Positions 35,308 through 46,130 of a stretch of 64,000 nt of DNA are shown here, in pieces. This DNA comes from Posidonia oceanica (taxonomy: Eukaryota; Streptophyta; Magnoliopsida; Alismatales; Posidoniaceae): positions 13,411,001 through 13,475,000 of the forward strand of contig JAZBRS010000013.1 in the NCBI GenBank assembly GCA_037176725.1, in the 5' to 3' direction. Position numbers and translations under genes: made by a program. Under the pieces are notes generated by a model. That model was not told where the DNA came from, searched no databases, and saw nothing but the letters and a program-made list of their open reading frames with translations. Within the stretch, counting starts at the first letter, position 1. Every line of letters begins with the position of its first letter.

Positions 35308-36335
35308 CAACATCTGCCATGGAGGAAATCATCACTGTGGGCTCCCAAGCTGCTATCACCATCGGTCTCCCCAATCTTCAGAGCAGCTAGGCCACCATCA
35401 GGTCAACTGCTGGCCCTCAAGGCACTAAGCTCACAAAATACCTCGGTATTTCGGAATGCAACTACTCCATCATCTCCAATCTTTCGAGCACTGACAGAGC
35501 AACCAGCTCGAGTCATAAAACCACCAGAGCTTGGCGGACTTATACAAAAGGAGCCTATCTTCGCTTGGCCATACAAGAAGGGAGCATCAGGCAGCCAGAG
35601 CAAAGAAAATGAGGCTGCTACACCTATTACCAAAGGAGGGAGGCTATCGAATCGGATCATGCCACCGGCAGAGCCAGTCAGACCTCAAGAAGGACTCGGG
35701 CCAACAGAATATGACATCCTAGAGCAATTAAAGAAGACACAAGCCAGGATCTCAATTTATGATCTCATAAACAGCTCGATCTAACATCGGAAGGCTCTGC
35801 AAGAAGTGCTAGAGAAGGCCCAAGTCACTCCAGATATGCCAGTAGAGGAACTCCATGTTATAGCTACAGCGGCCTTTGTAGAACCTATCATTACATTTGC
35901 TGATAGTGAGTTGGCACCAATAGAGAGGAGAAAGGCACCATTGAATGTAACAATTTCTATAAACAATCATTTAATTTCTGAAGTGCTCATAGACACTGGT
36001 GCATCAATGAACATTTGCTTGCTAAATACAATACAAGCCTTGGGCGTGAATGAGGCCTCCTTTAGCCCCATTGATATGACGATTGCTGGATATGATGACA
36101 ACAAAAGAAAAGCACACGGCAAGTGGACCACAAAGATAAGGATAGGACCAACTCAGGTTCTAACCCAACTAATCGTCATAGATATAAACGTCCCATATCA
36201 GATCATCCTGGGAGACAATGGCTGAACAGTTTAAAAGGAGTATCATCTCCTCGGCACTAATGCCTGAAATTCCCTCACAATGGGAAAATTATCAAAATAG
36301 CAGGGGACATACCAGGCAAAGAGGCAGAGGCCAAT
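35308..36335 (+). pseudogene. Canonical retropepsin of A-I (frameshift near its end)
   Basis: After a linker with ISIYDLINSSI (stop at about 35781), the open frame 35806-36225 gives LNVTISINNHLISEVLIDTG followed by ASMNICLLNTIQALG, so the DTG active site is intact. It then gives IRIGPTQVLTQLIVIDINVPYQIILG. The G-R-P-W helix is disrupted by a frameshift at about 36210. The rest (FPHNGKIIKIAGDIPG) continues in another frame with one stop. It would cut Gag-Pol into mature proteins. Confidence 0.8.
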
Positions 36336-38438
36336 GTGATGTACCTGCCGCACCAGTTCAGTGTGCGAGAAAAGCCGACCCGTGCCGAGAAAGGAAAGAA
36401 CATAGTATCTTTGGTCGAGTTAAGGGACAAGTGGGCTAAGCCCAAGCTATTTCACAACAAAAAGGAACCCTCGAAAAATAGAAGATCCTCCATGAATGTG
36501 GGATGGGAGATTAGGAGGAGCATTGGCTACAAGGAAGGCCAGGGCTTAGGCCCAGATGGAAAAGGAACGAAGGAGCCGGTAAAGGCTTGTGACAGAGAAG
36601 GGAAGGGAGGACTCGGTTTCGAGCAGTTCCCCGACGGACGACCATTACAGTGGAATATACAAGGACATTTCACCAGTGTAGGGATCTTCGATCCGAATTC
36701 ATCCCCACTGGGAAATATTATTTTGGCGAAATCAACCAAACACACTCTCCAAAGTGCAGAGGACACAATCGACGAAAACATTTTCGGCTTATTCCAAACA
36801 CTTGAATTGCCAGCAGAGCCTCACGAAGGTCAGACTGCAAGGGAGTTAACAGCAGAGCCTTACGAAGGTCAGACTGTAGCAGCAGAGCCTCACGAAGGTC
36901 AGACTGCAATAGAGTTGCCAGCAGAGCCTCACGAAGGTCAGACTGCAATAGAGTTGCCAGCAGAGCCTCACGAAGGTCAGACTGCAACATCGCCGCCTCC
37001 ACTGTTAGGCGCACCGGCCCCCAAACCTCCGGACAAGCCACCACTTTCTCCTTCTTCTCCCTCTTCTTCCAGCATCGCCGCTTCCAAGCTTCTGCTTCCT
37101 CCAGCTCCAGACATCTCTTCCTCTTTGGAGCAACCGACGGGGCAAAGTCTACGCAAGTCACAACGACTGGTAGATAAGGTTCGCCGCCTCACGGCGAATC
37201 TCTCGGAAGATCTGCAGCCTCAAAGGCCTGAAATTGACCTTGACCCAGGGGCAGATATGAGCTTTTCGAAGATGGTGGGAACGTCGACCATGACGAGCCC
37301 GCCTAGAAAGGCTCCTACCTCTTCTGATGGAGGTAACTCTAGCGGCATCCCCCTAGATTTTGTAAATAAAACTTTATTTAATTCTGCATTATTTTCGTTT
37401 CCTAGGAATAAAAGTGATTTACTTTCTGTTTTCAATAAGGGAGAGGATCACCATGTTAGCTCTAGTAGCTTGCGGTCAACTTCGACCACCGCTTTCAAAA
37501 CTGTGCGCGTGTGTCAATACACGGAGGCATTGCCTCAGGAGCTAGCTACTGCTAACATGGTCTTCCTAGTAGAAGAATTTGACCGGTTTGGGAAGTGTGC
37601 AGAGATAGAGGCATATGAACTGGTTAGCTGCAGTGATGAGGAAGTAGATCAGGAAGCCGACTTAGACCTCCTTAAGCACCTCATGGACAAATATGATGAG
37701 CAAACAAAGGCAGCTGAAGAAGAGACCGTGGAGGTCAATTTGGGGACCATAGAAGAGCCAAAACCAATACTCATAAGTGCAAGTTTGAGCCCAAAAGAAC
37801 GGGAGGAAATAGTGCAAATCTTGAAGGAGTTCGTGGATGTATTGGCCTTCAAGTACGAAGACATGCCTGGCCTACAATCAGCTCTAGTGGAACACCTGCT
37901 TCCACTAAACTCTGGAGCCAAACCCGTCAAGCAGAAATTGAGGCAATTAAGGCTGGAGCTCGCGCTTAAAGTCAAAGAAGAAATTGACAAGCTCCATAAA
38001 GCAAAGTTCATCAGGATGGTTGTGTACCCCAGTTGGGTCTCAAACATAGTGCCAGTGGCCAAGAAGGATGGGAAAGTTCGAGTTTGCATTGACTATCGCA
38101 ATCTCAACGCCGCTTGTCTAAAAGACGACTTCCCTTTGCCACATATTGACTTACTAGTGGACAATACAGCGGGATTTGAGATGCTATCATTCATGGATGG
38201 TTTCTTCGGTTACAACCAGATCAACCTAGCAGAAGAAGACCAAGAGAAGATGTCGTTCATCACACCATGGGGGACATACTGCTATGTGGTCATGCCATTT
38301 GGTCTCAAGAATGCCGGCGCTACATATCTAAGAGCAATGATGGCCATCTTCCACGACATGATGCACGATTGCATGGAAGTGTACGTTGATGATGTCCTGG
38401 TCAAATCAAGGACAAAGGAGGGCACTTCGAAGCATTGA
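36336..38438 (+). CDS. Pol segment of A-I: G-patch, EGQT repeats, reverse transcriptase
   Basis: 700 open codons. Residues about 50-90 carry a G-patch motif (IGYKEGQGLGPDGKGTKEPV, then GGLGF), a glycine-rich RNA-binding module. Residues about 155-220 hold a repeat of about 19 residues ending EPHEGQTA, from DNA repeats at 36808-36990. A Pro/Ser-rich linker follows. RT begins near residue 480: LREFVDV-type region, AKPVKQKLRQLR, SNIVPVAKKDGKVRVCIDYR, FEMLSFMDGFFGYNQI, VMPFGLKNAGATYLRAM, and the catalytic YVDD in MEVYVDDVLVKSR. The catalytic Asp residues are intact. The frame ends at a 1-bp change near 38418 in the palm/thumb region. Confidence 0.88.
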   Translation: MMYLPHQFSVREKPTRAEKGKNIVSLVELRDKWAKPKLFHNKKEPSKNRRSSMNVGWEIRRSIGYKEGQGLGPDGKGTKEPVKACDREGKGGLGFEQFPDGRPLQWNIQGHFTSVGIFDPNSSPLGNIILAKSTKHTLQSAEDTIDENIFGLFQTLELPAEPHEGQTARELTAEPYEGQTVAAEPHEGQTAIELPAEPHEGQTAIELPAEPHEGQTATSPPPLLGAPAPKPPDKPPLSPSSPSSSSIAASKLLLPPAPDISSSLEQPTGQSLRKSQRLVDKVRRLTANLSEDLQPQRPEIDLDPGADMSFSKMVGTSTMTSPPRKAPTSSDGGNSSGIPLDFVNKTLFNSALFSFPRNKSDLLSVFNKGEDHHVSSSSLRSTSTTAFKTVRVCQYTEALPQELATANMVFLVEEFDRFGKCAEIEAYELVSCSDEEVDQEADLDLLKHLMDKYDEQTKAAEEETVEVNLGTIEEPKPILISASLSPKEREEIVQILKEFVDVLAFKYEDMPGLQSALVEHLLPLNSGAKPVKQKLRQLRLELALKVKEEIDKLHKAKFIRMVVYPSWVSNIVPVAKKDGKVRVCIDYRNLNAACLKDDFPLPHIDLLVDNTAGFEMLSFMDGFFGYNQINLAEEDQEKMSFITPWGTYCYVVMPFGLKNAGATYLRAMMAIFHDMMHDCMEVYVDDVLVKSRTKEGTSKH

Positions 38439-39180
38439 GAAGGGTACTGAGTAGAGCAAGGCAATATCTGCTAAAAATGAACCCGAAGAAGTGCGTGTTT
38501 GGGGTAACTGCCGGGAAGCTACTGGGCTTCATCATCAGTAAAAGAGGAATCAAGGTGGACCCATAGAAGGCTAGAGCAATAGCACAAATGCCCCCTCCCC
38601 GAAACATCAAGGAGCTTAGAGGAATCATCGGCCGCTTGCAGTTCATCAGAAGATTCATCTCATAACACGCCGACCGATGTAAGCCGTTCTATGAGCTATT
38701 AAAAGGAGAAAGGGAATTTGCTTGGGATGAGAAGTGCCAGAAAGCTTTTGATGAGCTCAAAGCATACCTCATGAGCCCTCCAGTCTTATCAGCACCTGTA
38801 TCAAGGAGGCCTTTGTTGCTCTATGTGGTAGTCACTGCATCATCAATAGGAGTAGTGCTGGCCCAACATGATGAGAACGAAAAGAAGGAAAAGGCTATCT
38901 ACTACCTGAGTAGAACCTTCCTGGATTATGAGAAGAAGTACACAGCCATAGAAAAGCATTGCTTTCCCTTGGTATGGGCATCCTAAAAGCTGAGACACTA
39001 CTTCCTAGCCCATAAAGTCTGTTACATCACCAAGATGGATCCAATCAAATACATGTTCGAGAAACCAGCCCTCTCTGGAAGGTTGGCAAGATGGCAGCTC
39101 CTCCTCACTGAATTTGACCTGCAATATGTATCTCAGAAAGCGGTCAAGGGGCAAGTGCAGATCACTTGGCAGGATTACCC
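38420..39180 (+). pseudogene. RT thumb and RNase H of A-I (frameshifted, stops)
   Basis: In the shifted frame the text continues as RQYLLKMNPKKCVFG, KLLGFIISKRGI and PPPRNIKELRGIIGRLQFI. RNase H follows: RPLLLYVVVTASSIGVVL, KAIYYLSRTF and YTAIEKHCFPLVWAS, then DPIKYMFEKP and RLARWQLLLTEFDLQY. Stops at about 38565, 38663, 38984 and 39180 interrupt it. Normal Ty3 order. Confidence 0.82.
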
Positions 39181-39681
39181 ATAGAAGACTATCAACCAGT
39201 CCAAACAGACTTCCCTGATGAGGAAATATTGGAAATAAAAGCTACAAAGTCTCCCGCTCAACAGTGGACTCTCTATTTTGATGGAGCACTCAACATACAA
39301 GGAGCAGGCATTGGAGTAGCACTTCTCACCCCAGAAGGAGTTCCCATCCCTAGGGCTGTGTAGCTAAACTTCGCCGCAAATACCAACAATGTTGCAAAAT
39401 ACGAGGCCTTGATCCTCAGATTACGCCTAGCACTGGAGCTAGGGGCAAAGCGGCTAAAACTCATCAGAGACTCCCAGTTGGTTCTAAGGCAAATTCTGAA
39501 CAAATATAGAACCCTCAACCCAAGGCTAGAAGAGTACAAAGGCATTGCTCGCCTCCTACTGGCCCAGTTTCAGCAAGTAGTGTATGCCCATACCCTCTGA
39601 AGTCATAACCTGCTAGCAGATGCCCTTGCTTCATTAGCCTCTTCATTCGAGTTCCCCATCAATGTTTGGGAGAAAACAATA
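39166..39681 (+). pseudogene. Archaeal-type RNase H domain of A-I
   Basis: YFDGALNIQGAGIG (first Asp), NNVAKYEALILRLRLALELG (Glu kept in YEA), IRDSQLVLRQI (Asp) and DALASLASSFEFP (Asp). All four acidic residues remain visible, but stops at 39361 and 39598 break the frame. This extra RNase H marks the Tat lineage. Confidence 0.83.
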
Positions 39682-41029
39682 ATGGTACAGCAACACGGGA
39701 CACCTGCCATTGACTCAACTGAGCCATGGGCCGTGGAGCTTAGACAGAAAATTAGGGAATCAAAGGCAACCAAGTTTGAAGTTTGCTACAATATAGAGGA
39801 TGGTGGGAACTCGTGGTTCTTTGACATCCGGAACTACATCCAAGACGGGACCTTCCCCGATTATGCAACTTCACAAGACAGAGAGGCAGTTAGGAGGATG
39901 GCCACAAGATACTTCATGAGAGTCGGAGTCCTTTTCAAAAGGTCTTTCAGCGGAATAGAGCTACGCTGCATCACTTACGAGGAGGTTGAAGCTATCATTG
40001 GAGAAATGCATGAAGGCATATGTGGAGGACACATAAGTTCTCAATTCATGGCAAAAATGATACTGCGTAGAGGGTACTAATGGCCCACAATAGAGGCAGA
40101 TTGTGCAAACAAGGTGAGAAGGTGCAGGCAGTGCTAGATCCATGTAGACAGAATACATGCACCAGCATCAGAGTTAAATCCGACTCAAGCAGTATGGCCT
40201 TTCTCCATGTGGGCATTTGATGTCGTAGGACCCTTCGACACCAAAAAGCAGAATAGGTTCATACTCATAGCTACTGAGTACTTCACCAAATGGGTTGAAG
40301 CAGAAGCGTTCACCAAGATCAAAGCTTCAAATCTTTGCAAGTTTGTGCAGAAAAATATCCTCTCAAGGTTCGGAGTTCCAAAGAGACTAGTAGCAGACAA
40401 TGGCGCAATCTTCGTATCCCAAGACTTCAAAAAGCTCTATAAGAAGTTTAAGATTGAATTGCATCATTCATCGCCATATTACCCCTAAGGTAATGGGCAA
40501 GCTGAAACTACTAATAAAATGTTAATCCGAATCCTTAAGAAAACGGTAGGAGGAGCCAAGGGACATGATTGGACAGATAAGCTAGTTGATACCTTATGGG
40601 CCTATCGAGCCTCCATAAGAATGCCTATGAGTCAAACCCTGTTTTACTTATGGTATGGAGACAGTAGTCCCATTTGAGATCATGGTCCCCTCATCTAGGA
40701 TACAACTCGATGATGAGATAAATGCCGAGGATAAGAGGCAATTATTAAGTCTACAGTTGGATTTGCTAGATGAGAAGCGGTTGCAAGCAGCTGAGCATGC
40801 ACGCCTCTACCAAGAACGACTTGCAAGAGCTTATAAGAAGAAAGTAATTGAACGTAAATTCAATGTTGGTGAATGGGTGCTTAAAGAAATCCTTCCTCGC
40901 AAGCATGGGAAACTGAGACCAAATTGGGAAGGACCATACTTGGTGGTTGAGGTATATCCGGGCAATGCGTATTGTTTGGCTAGAGAGGATGGCACTTGGC
41001 TTGAATATCTTTGGAATGCACTGGCTTGA
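39682..41029 (+). pseudogene. Integrase of A-I (stops)
   Basis: Zinc region: HEGICGGH, then CRQC followed by a stop (40100-40140). Core: MWAFDVVGPFDTKKQNRF (Asp), LVADNGAIFVSQ (Asp), and GNGQAETTNKML (Glu) after a TAA at 40486. The DDE triad is present. C-terminal module: RRLYQERLARAYKKKV-like text, FNVGEWVLKEI and KLRPNWEGPYLVVEVY. A 25-bp tandem duplication at 40998-41047 ends the frame at LWNALA. Confidence 0.87.
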
Positions 41030-41047
41030 ATATCTTTGGAATGCACT
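40998..41047. repeat. 25-bp tandem duplication at the pol 3' end
   Basis: Two exact adjacent copies of a 25-bp unit starting GGCTTGAATATC and ending GGAATGCACT. It shifts the end of the integrase frame. Confidence 0.9.
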
Positions 41048-41510
41048 GCACCTCAAGAGGTACTACCCTTGACATGCACACTGAGCCATTAGAGCACCCG
41101 TGCTTGAGGACCTACTGTTTCCAAAGCCTAAGAGTCATACCTTAAGCTCACCTCACAAACACCTTGTGGGAGAAGGAGGGAAAATGCTTCGACACTGAGA
41201 TAGAGGCAAAACCATAAGGAGCCTCCTCTCAGTCCATGAACAACAAGTCCACACACATCCCTTGAGTCAGACACGTTATCCTAGTACGAATCGGGTAGGC
41301 GTCTAAGGCCAAAACTTAGAAGCGCAGAAAAGAGGGGAGTGTACCAAATAGAATAGTGTCTCGGTCCGTCAAGGAACGAGTGTCCATTGGCCGAGCATTC
41401 AAACAGGGTGAGACTACTTGCCAAAATACCCAAGAAAAAAAAGGGAAGAAAAGAAGGCAGCAAAGAAGCTGTCCATGTGCAAGAAAAGAAAGAGTGGAAA
41501 AGAAGGCAGC
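41048..41510 (+). other. Post-pol spacer of A-I, left of the solo LTR
   Basis: No gene seen. 'gcagcaaagaagctgtcca' at 41458-41476 recurs at 42808-42826 across the solo LTR, because of a local A-I repeat plus the target duplication. Confidence 0.45.
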
Positions 41511-42807
41511 TGATTAGCACATTATTCTTACATGTTTTATGCCCATATTTATCTCTTTTGTTCATAAATAATATTACTCAAGGTATTTTGTGCAATTTGT
41601 GCAGGAACTTTGGACCTGAAGAGAAAACAGAAAAAGAAGGAAGAAAAATGATAAAAGACAAAAAAAATGCAAATCTAAGGATACAACAAATGGAAATCCG
41701 TGCAAGATATCAAATATACTTTTTTCACATGTGTGAACATGAGGAGGAAGATAAAATAACAGAATCAACAAAATTGGAGCTAATCTAGGGCCAGCTGGCG
41801 CCTCCTAGGCGCCCAAGAGCACAACTAGCGCCTCCCAGGCGCCAGGGGAAGACCATGTTGACTCAAACTTTGGCCGTCACATAAATATCTTGGAATTATC
41901 TTGTAATTGAAATTCAGTTTCCTAAGTTGTATCTGGATTTGTCTCTGTGATTACGAAGCCCTTGTAAGCCTATAAAAGGGACCCTTGTGTAAACCATAAG
42001 GAGGTTGGATCTTGTACATAAGGAGGCTATCATCCTCCACATTAGGCTTAGGTTTTCTTCTTCCATTGTTTAGAGTTCTTCAAGCTTAGTTTTTGTAATC
42101 AAGGTATTTTATTAATGCAATTTCATTTCTTTATATTATTTATGTCTTGCTCTTCTCCTTCCCTTTCTTTTATTTTGATGTTTTCCATTATCATGTGTAG
42201 CTAAGTTTTTAGATCTAGGGTTTAGATGGAGTTTATGTATGTTCATATGTTGTAATTAAGTTTCTCTTTGTCTTCTCATGCTTAAATGCTATGATTATGT
42301 AGACTGGATGTATATGACATGGATCATTCATTATTTGATAAACTTTGATAGATTAATATTGATAATATCTTTTTAGTCTATGCTTAGGGAAGAATAACTT
42401 GGGAGTTGTGTATATAATCGCAGATCTATCATATATCATTTGATTTAGTTTGTTTTGTGTGATTTTATCTTAGGACTTGATAATCTATGGTGTATTGCAT
42501 ATAGGTTATGCTTGTTAGGATAAGAACCATTGAGTAAACTATTTAGATCATGAAGAGAGATAGAGAGTGGATTTAATCATACATATTGGATTTTACATAA
42601 ATGGATTCAAAGCCCTAGGTTTATTTTAATTAATTTGATTACATCTTCTAGTTTTAGTTCTTAATCATCATCTCTCTCAACCATCCTTTCAATAACTGAT
42701 AATTCATCTCTTTGTTTTAAAACTCTATTCTCTGTGGGATCGACCTGTATTTTGCATACGTACTACATAGTACACCGTGCACTTGCAGTTAATTAAAATT
42801 CACATCA
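41511..42807 (+). mobile_element. Solo LTR of a fourth family (D), duplication GCAGC
   Basis: TGATTAGCAC to TTCACATCA, 1297 bp, flanked by GCAGC at 41506-41510 and 42808-42812. A TATA box (TATAAAAG) lies at 41971-41978. The 3' part has the 'ctctgtgggatcgacc...cgtgcacttgca' text common at plant Ty3-type LTR ends. Two GC palindromes lie before the TATA box: GGCGCCTCCTAGGCGCC (41797-41813) and GCGCCTCCCAGGCGCC (41828-41843). No internal region remains. Confidence 0.88.
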
Positions 42808-42812
42808 GCAGC

Positions 42813-43712
42813 AAAGAAGCTGTCCAGGAGTCAAAACTAAAAAAAAAAAAATAATAAAATAAAAAATAAAAAAACTGGGAAAATACTGAGGCGCAGTAGG
42901 AATCAACCTTGAACTAGGAGGGGTATAGGCTTCAAATCTTCAGCTGACATCTTAGGATAGGACATTGACCTTCCTTCCACCCACATCATGCATTATACAC
43001 ATTAGAGGCAAGGGGCAGAAGCCTAGGTCTAGGGGCAGTTAGGTGCGAAAGCATCCCTGTAGTATCCATGGCTCTGAGATGCACAAGGGACCAAACTGTC
43101 AAGGTTTTCCAACCATGAGGTCTCCATTTTCCCAACTTCTTGGAAGATTCTTCTTTTCCTACAAAAATCCAAAAAATGATAAAACCATAAAAATGATAAA
43201 GTCAAAAATCCAAAAAATAGCAAAAGATCAAAAATCCAAAAATAGTGAGTAGGGTAAAATCTACCCAACCAACATCACCTCATGAAACCGATAACAAGTA
43301 AGGCCGATGATGCAAAAATCTAGGAAATTTTACGACTCCACGTCGTACTTGACCCCTCCTATCCAGGACGGTCACTTGGTATTCACCTACGAGCCAAGAC
43401 TGCAATCTCAATAAGAAACAATCCCTCGCTAGGCATATCATCTTTAGACAACAAAGCTGAGGCCAATGCTTGTTATCCAAAACCTAAGTTTTCCTTAATT
43501 TTTCATTTCAGTAAGATTTGTTCTTTCATGACATTAAGATTGTTCAAAGCATGCATTGTATGTAGGTTATTCCTAAGTTTGTTGAAGCCATTTTGGATTT
43601 CATTGTGTTAAGGATGTATCTGAGTTTTCAGAGGTCACTTTGGACTAAGGGCAATAATACTCCTAGATGGAATAACAAAATTGCTAAGATTGTGCAGAAG
43701 AACAGTTCAGAG
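42813..43712 (+). other. Non-coding spacer of A-I
   Basis: Contains an A-rich run (42838-42875) and repeated 'aaaaatccaaaaaat' text (43160-43245). No gene. The open frames here are low complexity. Confidence 0.45.
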
Positions 43713-43816
43713 GCGTTAAACGACCAAATATCAGTGTCCAACGTTGGACGCACCATCTGAAGCATATAACGACCAACAGATGAATATTGGACGCATGTTA
43801 TTACGCGTCTTACGTT
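43713..43816. promoter_or_regulatory. Hairpin cassettes downstream of gene z
   Basis: GCGTTAAACG...GTGTCCAACGTTGGACGC...CATATAACG, then TTGGACGC...GCGTCTTACG. Same family as in the LTRs. It lies between pol and the 3' end of antisense gene z. Role inferred only. Confidence 0.5.
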
Positions 43817-44009
43817 TTAACAGTGACTTAAACTGCAGAATTCTGATAAAGGGCCCTTGATCCAATGCCAAAGCCACCAGGGAGTATTTCTAAACTTAAC
43901 ACAGTCCAAAGCATGTGAATAAAGATGAAATAAGAAAGAGATCTTTTATTTCCTTGAGAGATGAAGATACATGGTCCAAAAAAAGAAAAGAAATGAATTA
44001 CAAGATAAT

Positions 44010-45358
44010 GCCTATCCAATTGTCCTCTTCCTTTTCTTGCACAGCACGCCGGTCACTTCAACCCACTCCTTGGGCTTGGGCAGCAACCTTGAATACTAGT
44101 CCCAGTGCACGTCCTCCCGCAGTAGGTAGCAAGTCAAAGGAGTAGCTGAGGTCCCATCTGAATCATCATGGTGGTCCACAGACGACCAAAGAGCCCGGAT
44201 GTAGTACACCATCACTGCATCAGATGGAAGACCGCGCTCCCGAGCCCGGATGTGAGGAATAGAACTCAGCCGAGGCGGCACCCCTTTCTTCCGCCCCACC
44301 ATCTCAAGATAGCAATGGGAGTTGTACACCACAAAGTGAGTGGGCCCTATGAACTCCAACTCAACTGAAGAGCCTCGCGCCTGGCGCTTATGATAGAAAG
44401 GCGTGGAAGGTGCGAAGACATCAATAGGGGCAGAAGACAAAGAACAAACCTTTTCCTCAATCAAATTAGTCGTCGCAGGCCTGAGCCTCGAGAAATGGAC
44501 CTGCAGCCACCTGGAAAGAAGAAAAGGAGAGCCTACAAAGTCCCCTCCAGTTGAGACACTAGTCAGACCAAGGTATGTAGCCGCAAGGATGGCGACCGAA
44601 GGAGAACGCCAGAAGTGCTCAGTAAGGCCTATAAGAAACTCAATATGGTAGACATCCCAAGAGAAGTCTCTGGAGACAAACATAGTAAGGCCTCCTATCA
44701 GTAAGTGCTGACACATCAGCAACTAATCTTGGGATGCGGAGTCCTCAATCCGCCGAAAGCTGTAGTACAAATGTGCCAAGTTGAGTCTTCGACTTCTAAT
44801 CACTGGGAAAGTAGGTGGAGCAGTGAAGATACGGTCTATGAATGTCTGCATATCCGCTGTCCCGTATGGCAATGGAAAATCAATGTCTGGTCGGGCTACT
44901 CCAATCTGAGTCACACCAAGCAGGCCATGAACATCTTCCACTAGGATTGTCATCTCACAGCCCCCAAGGAAGAAGGTATGAGTTTCAGTACTCCAGAAAG
45001 CGCATGAAGCATGGAGTAGAGGCCAGTCCAATGGGGTGTCCAATAAATCCAGAAGTCCACCAAAGCGTGTACAGGTCAAAACAGATTTCCTTTCCCGAGC
45101 CCAAAGTACAAAGCCCTTCACCCAAGGAGAATAGTAAGGGAAGTCATTATCAAAGCAAGGCGTTTTTGTGAAGTTGAGGATTTCCTGCAAACAAATTTGA
45201 AAGCATGAGGAACAAGAGAGAATGGAAGGACCAATGAAGGAAAATCATACCTTCCCCGCTTTGATATGGAACATCATATGCCCTTCAATCTCCTCCAAAG
45301 GTTTTGCAACTCCCTTCTTGTTGTGCATGAAAACGTTGGGGACTGAACTAGAAGCCAT
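44010..45358 (-). CDS. Antisense plant mobile domain gene z of A-I (two exons, in-frame stops)
   Basis: Antisense to pol. Exon 1 is 45358-45251 (36 codons, MASSSVPNVF...KAGK). A 66-bp GT-AG intron follows (45250-45185), and exon 2 runs from 45184. The PMD signature is FWSTETHTFFLGGCEMTILV, then EDVHGLLGV (near residues 90-130), followed by GSPFLLSRWLQVHF and FVVYNSHCYLEMV. An in-frame TAG interrupts at 44723-44725. A second TAG at 44096 is followed in frame by about 28 codons ending CKKRKRTIG and a stop near 44010. The basic KKRKR could be a nuclear signal. A TATA box lies at 45470-45463 (minus). Plant MAIN/MAIL1-type PMD proteins act in silencing and genome stability; the function of this captured copy is unknown. 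Confidence 0.78.
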
Positions 45359-45462
45359 GAGAGCAAGGGAGAAGAGGGGAAGAAGCTCAAGCCAAGAGAA
45401 AAGTGCACCAACAAGCAAGGATGCAAGGGGCAAGTGTGCACAAATGCCAAGTGGTGGCCAAG

Positions 45463-45470
45463 CTTTTATA
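45463..45470 (-). promoter_or_regulatory. TATA box of gene z
   Basis: TATAAAAG on the minus strand, 105 bp upstream of the ATG at 45358. Hairpin cassettes lie 114 bp further upstream. Confidence 0.6.
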
Positions 45471-45583
45471 AGCACAGGAAAAATCATGGGAAATCTCCCC
45501 ATGCGGGCATTGAGAAAATTTCGAAGCATTCCAGAAGATTAGCAAAGAACAAGAAAGGAAAGAAAAGATTCTGGGCTCACTTC

Positions 45584-45714
45584 GTTGTACGCGAGATACA
45601 GCGCGTCCAACGTTAGCCGCACCATGTCAGGTGCATAACGATCAAATCAGCTTTCCATCGCTGGACGCAGAATATCCAGCGGATAACGTTGTCCGCACCA
45701 GATTACGTGTACAA
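45584..45714. promoter_or_regulatory. Hairpin cassettes upstream of gene z
   Basis: GTTGTACGCG...GCGCGTCCAACGTTAGCCGC...GTGCATAACG, then CGCTGGACGC...CCAGCGGATAACGTTGTCCGC...GTGTACAAC. Four half-palindromes in two pairs. Confidence 0.55.
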
Positions 45715-46130
45715 CATTTTATCAGTGACTTAAGTCACTGAACTTGGCTGAAGCTCCCTCTAATCCGTGATTAAGTGGCATAAACCTTTTTTATTAGTCC
45801 CAAAGGTTCATTTAAGTTGAAATACACGTGTGAGCAGTGGTTTCATATTTCTTGGACATCCAGGTCATTCAGAATCACGGGTTACTCATTTCATCAAGTT
45901 AATGGCTCGCTAAGGCATCGACAACTTCAAAACTTGATTTTAAAGCTTCCAGGTGAAATCTTTCTTTACAACTATGTCATTTACATCTTATTTCACATGA
46001 ATATGCTGATTTCAAGTCAATTTGAATTAAGGGCCATTATGTTGCTATATTGGTCACTTAAGTTCATCTTAACTCCGAGAAAGGTATTTTAAAAGAGACA
46101 TTTGACAAGTTTTGCTGAGTGCATAGAAAT
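45715..46130. other. Spacer between genes z and y of A-I
   Basis: AT-rich, no gene recognised. The 91-codon plus-strand frame has no domain. Confidence 0.4.
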
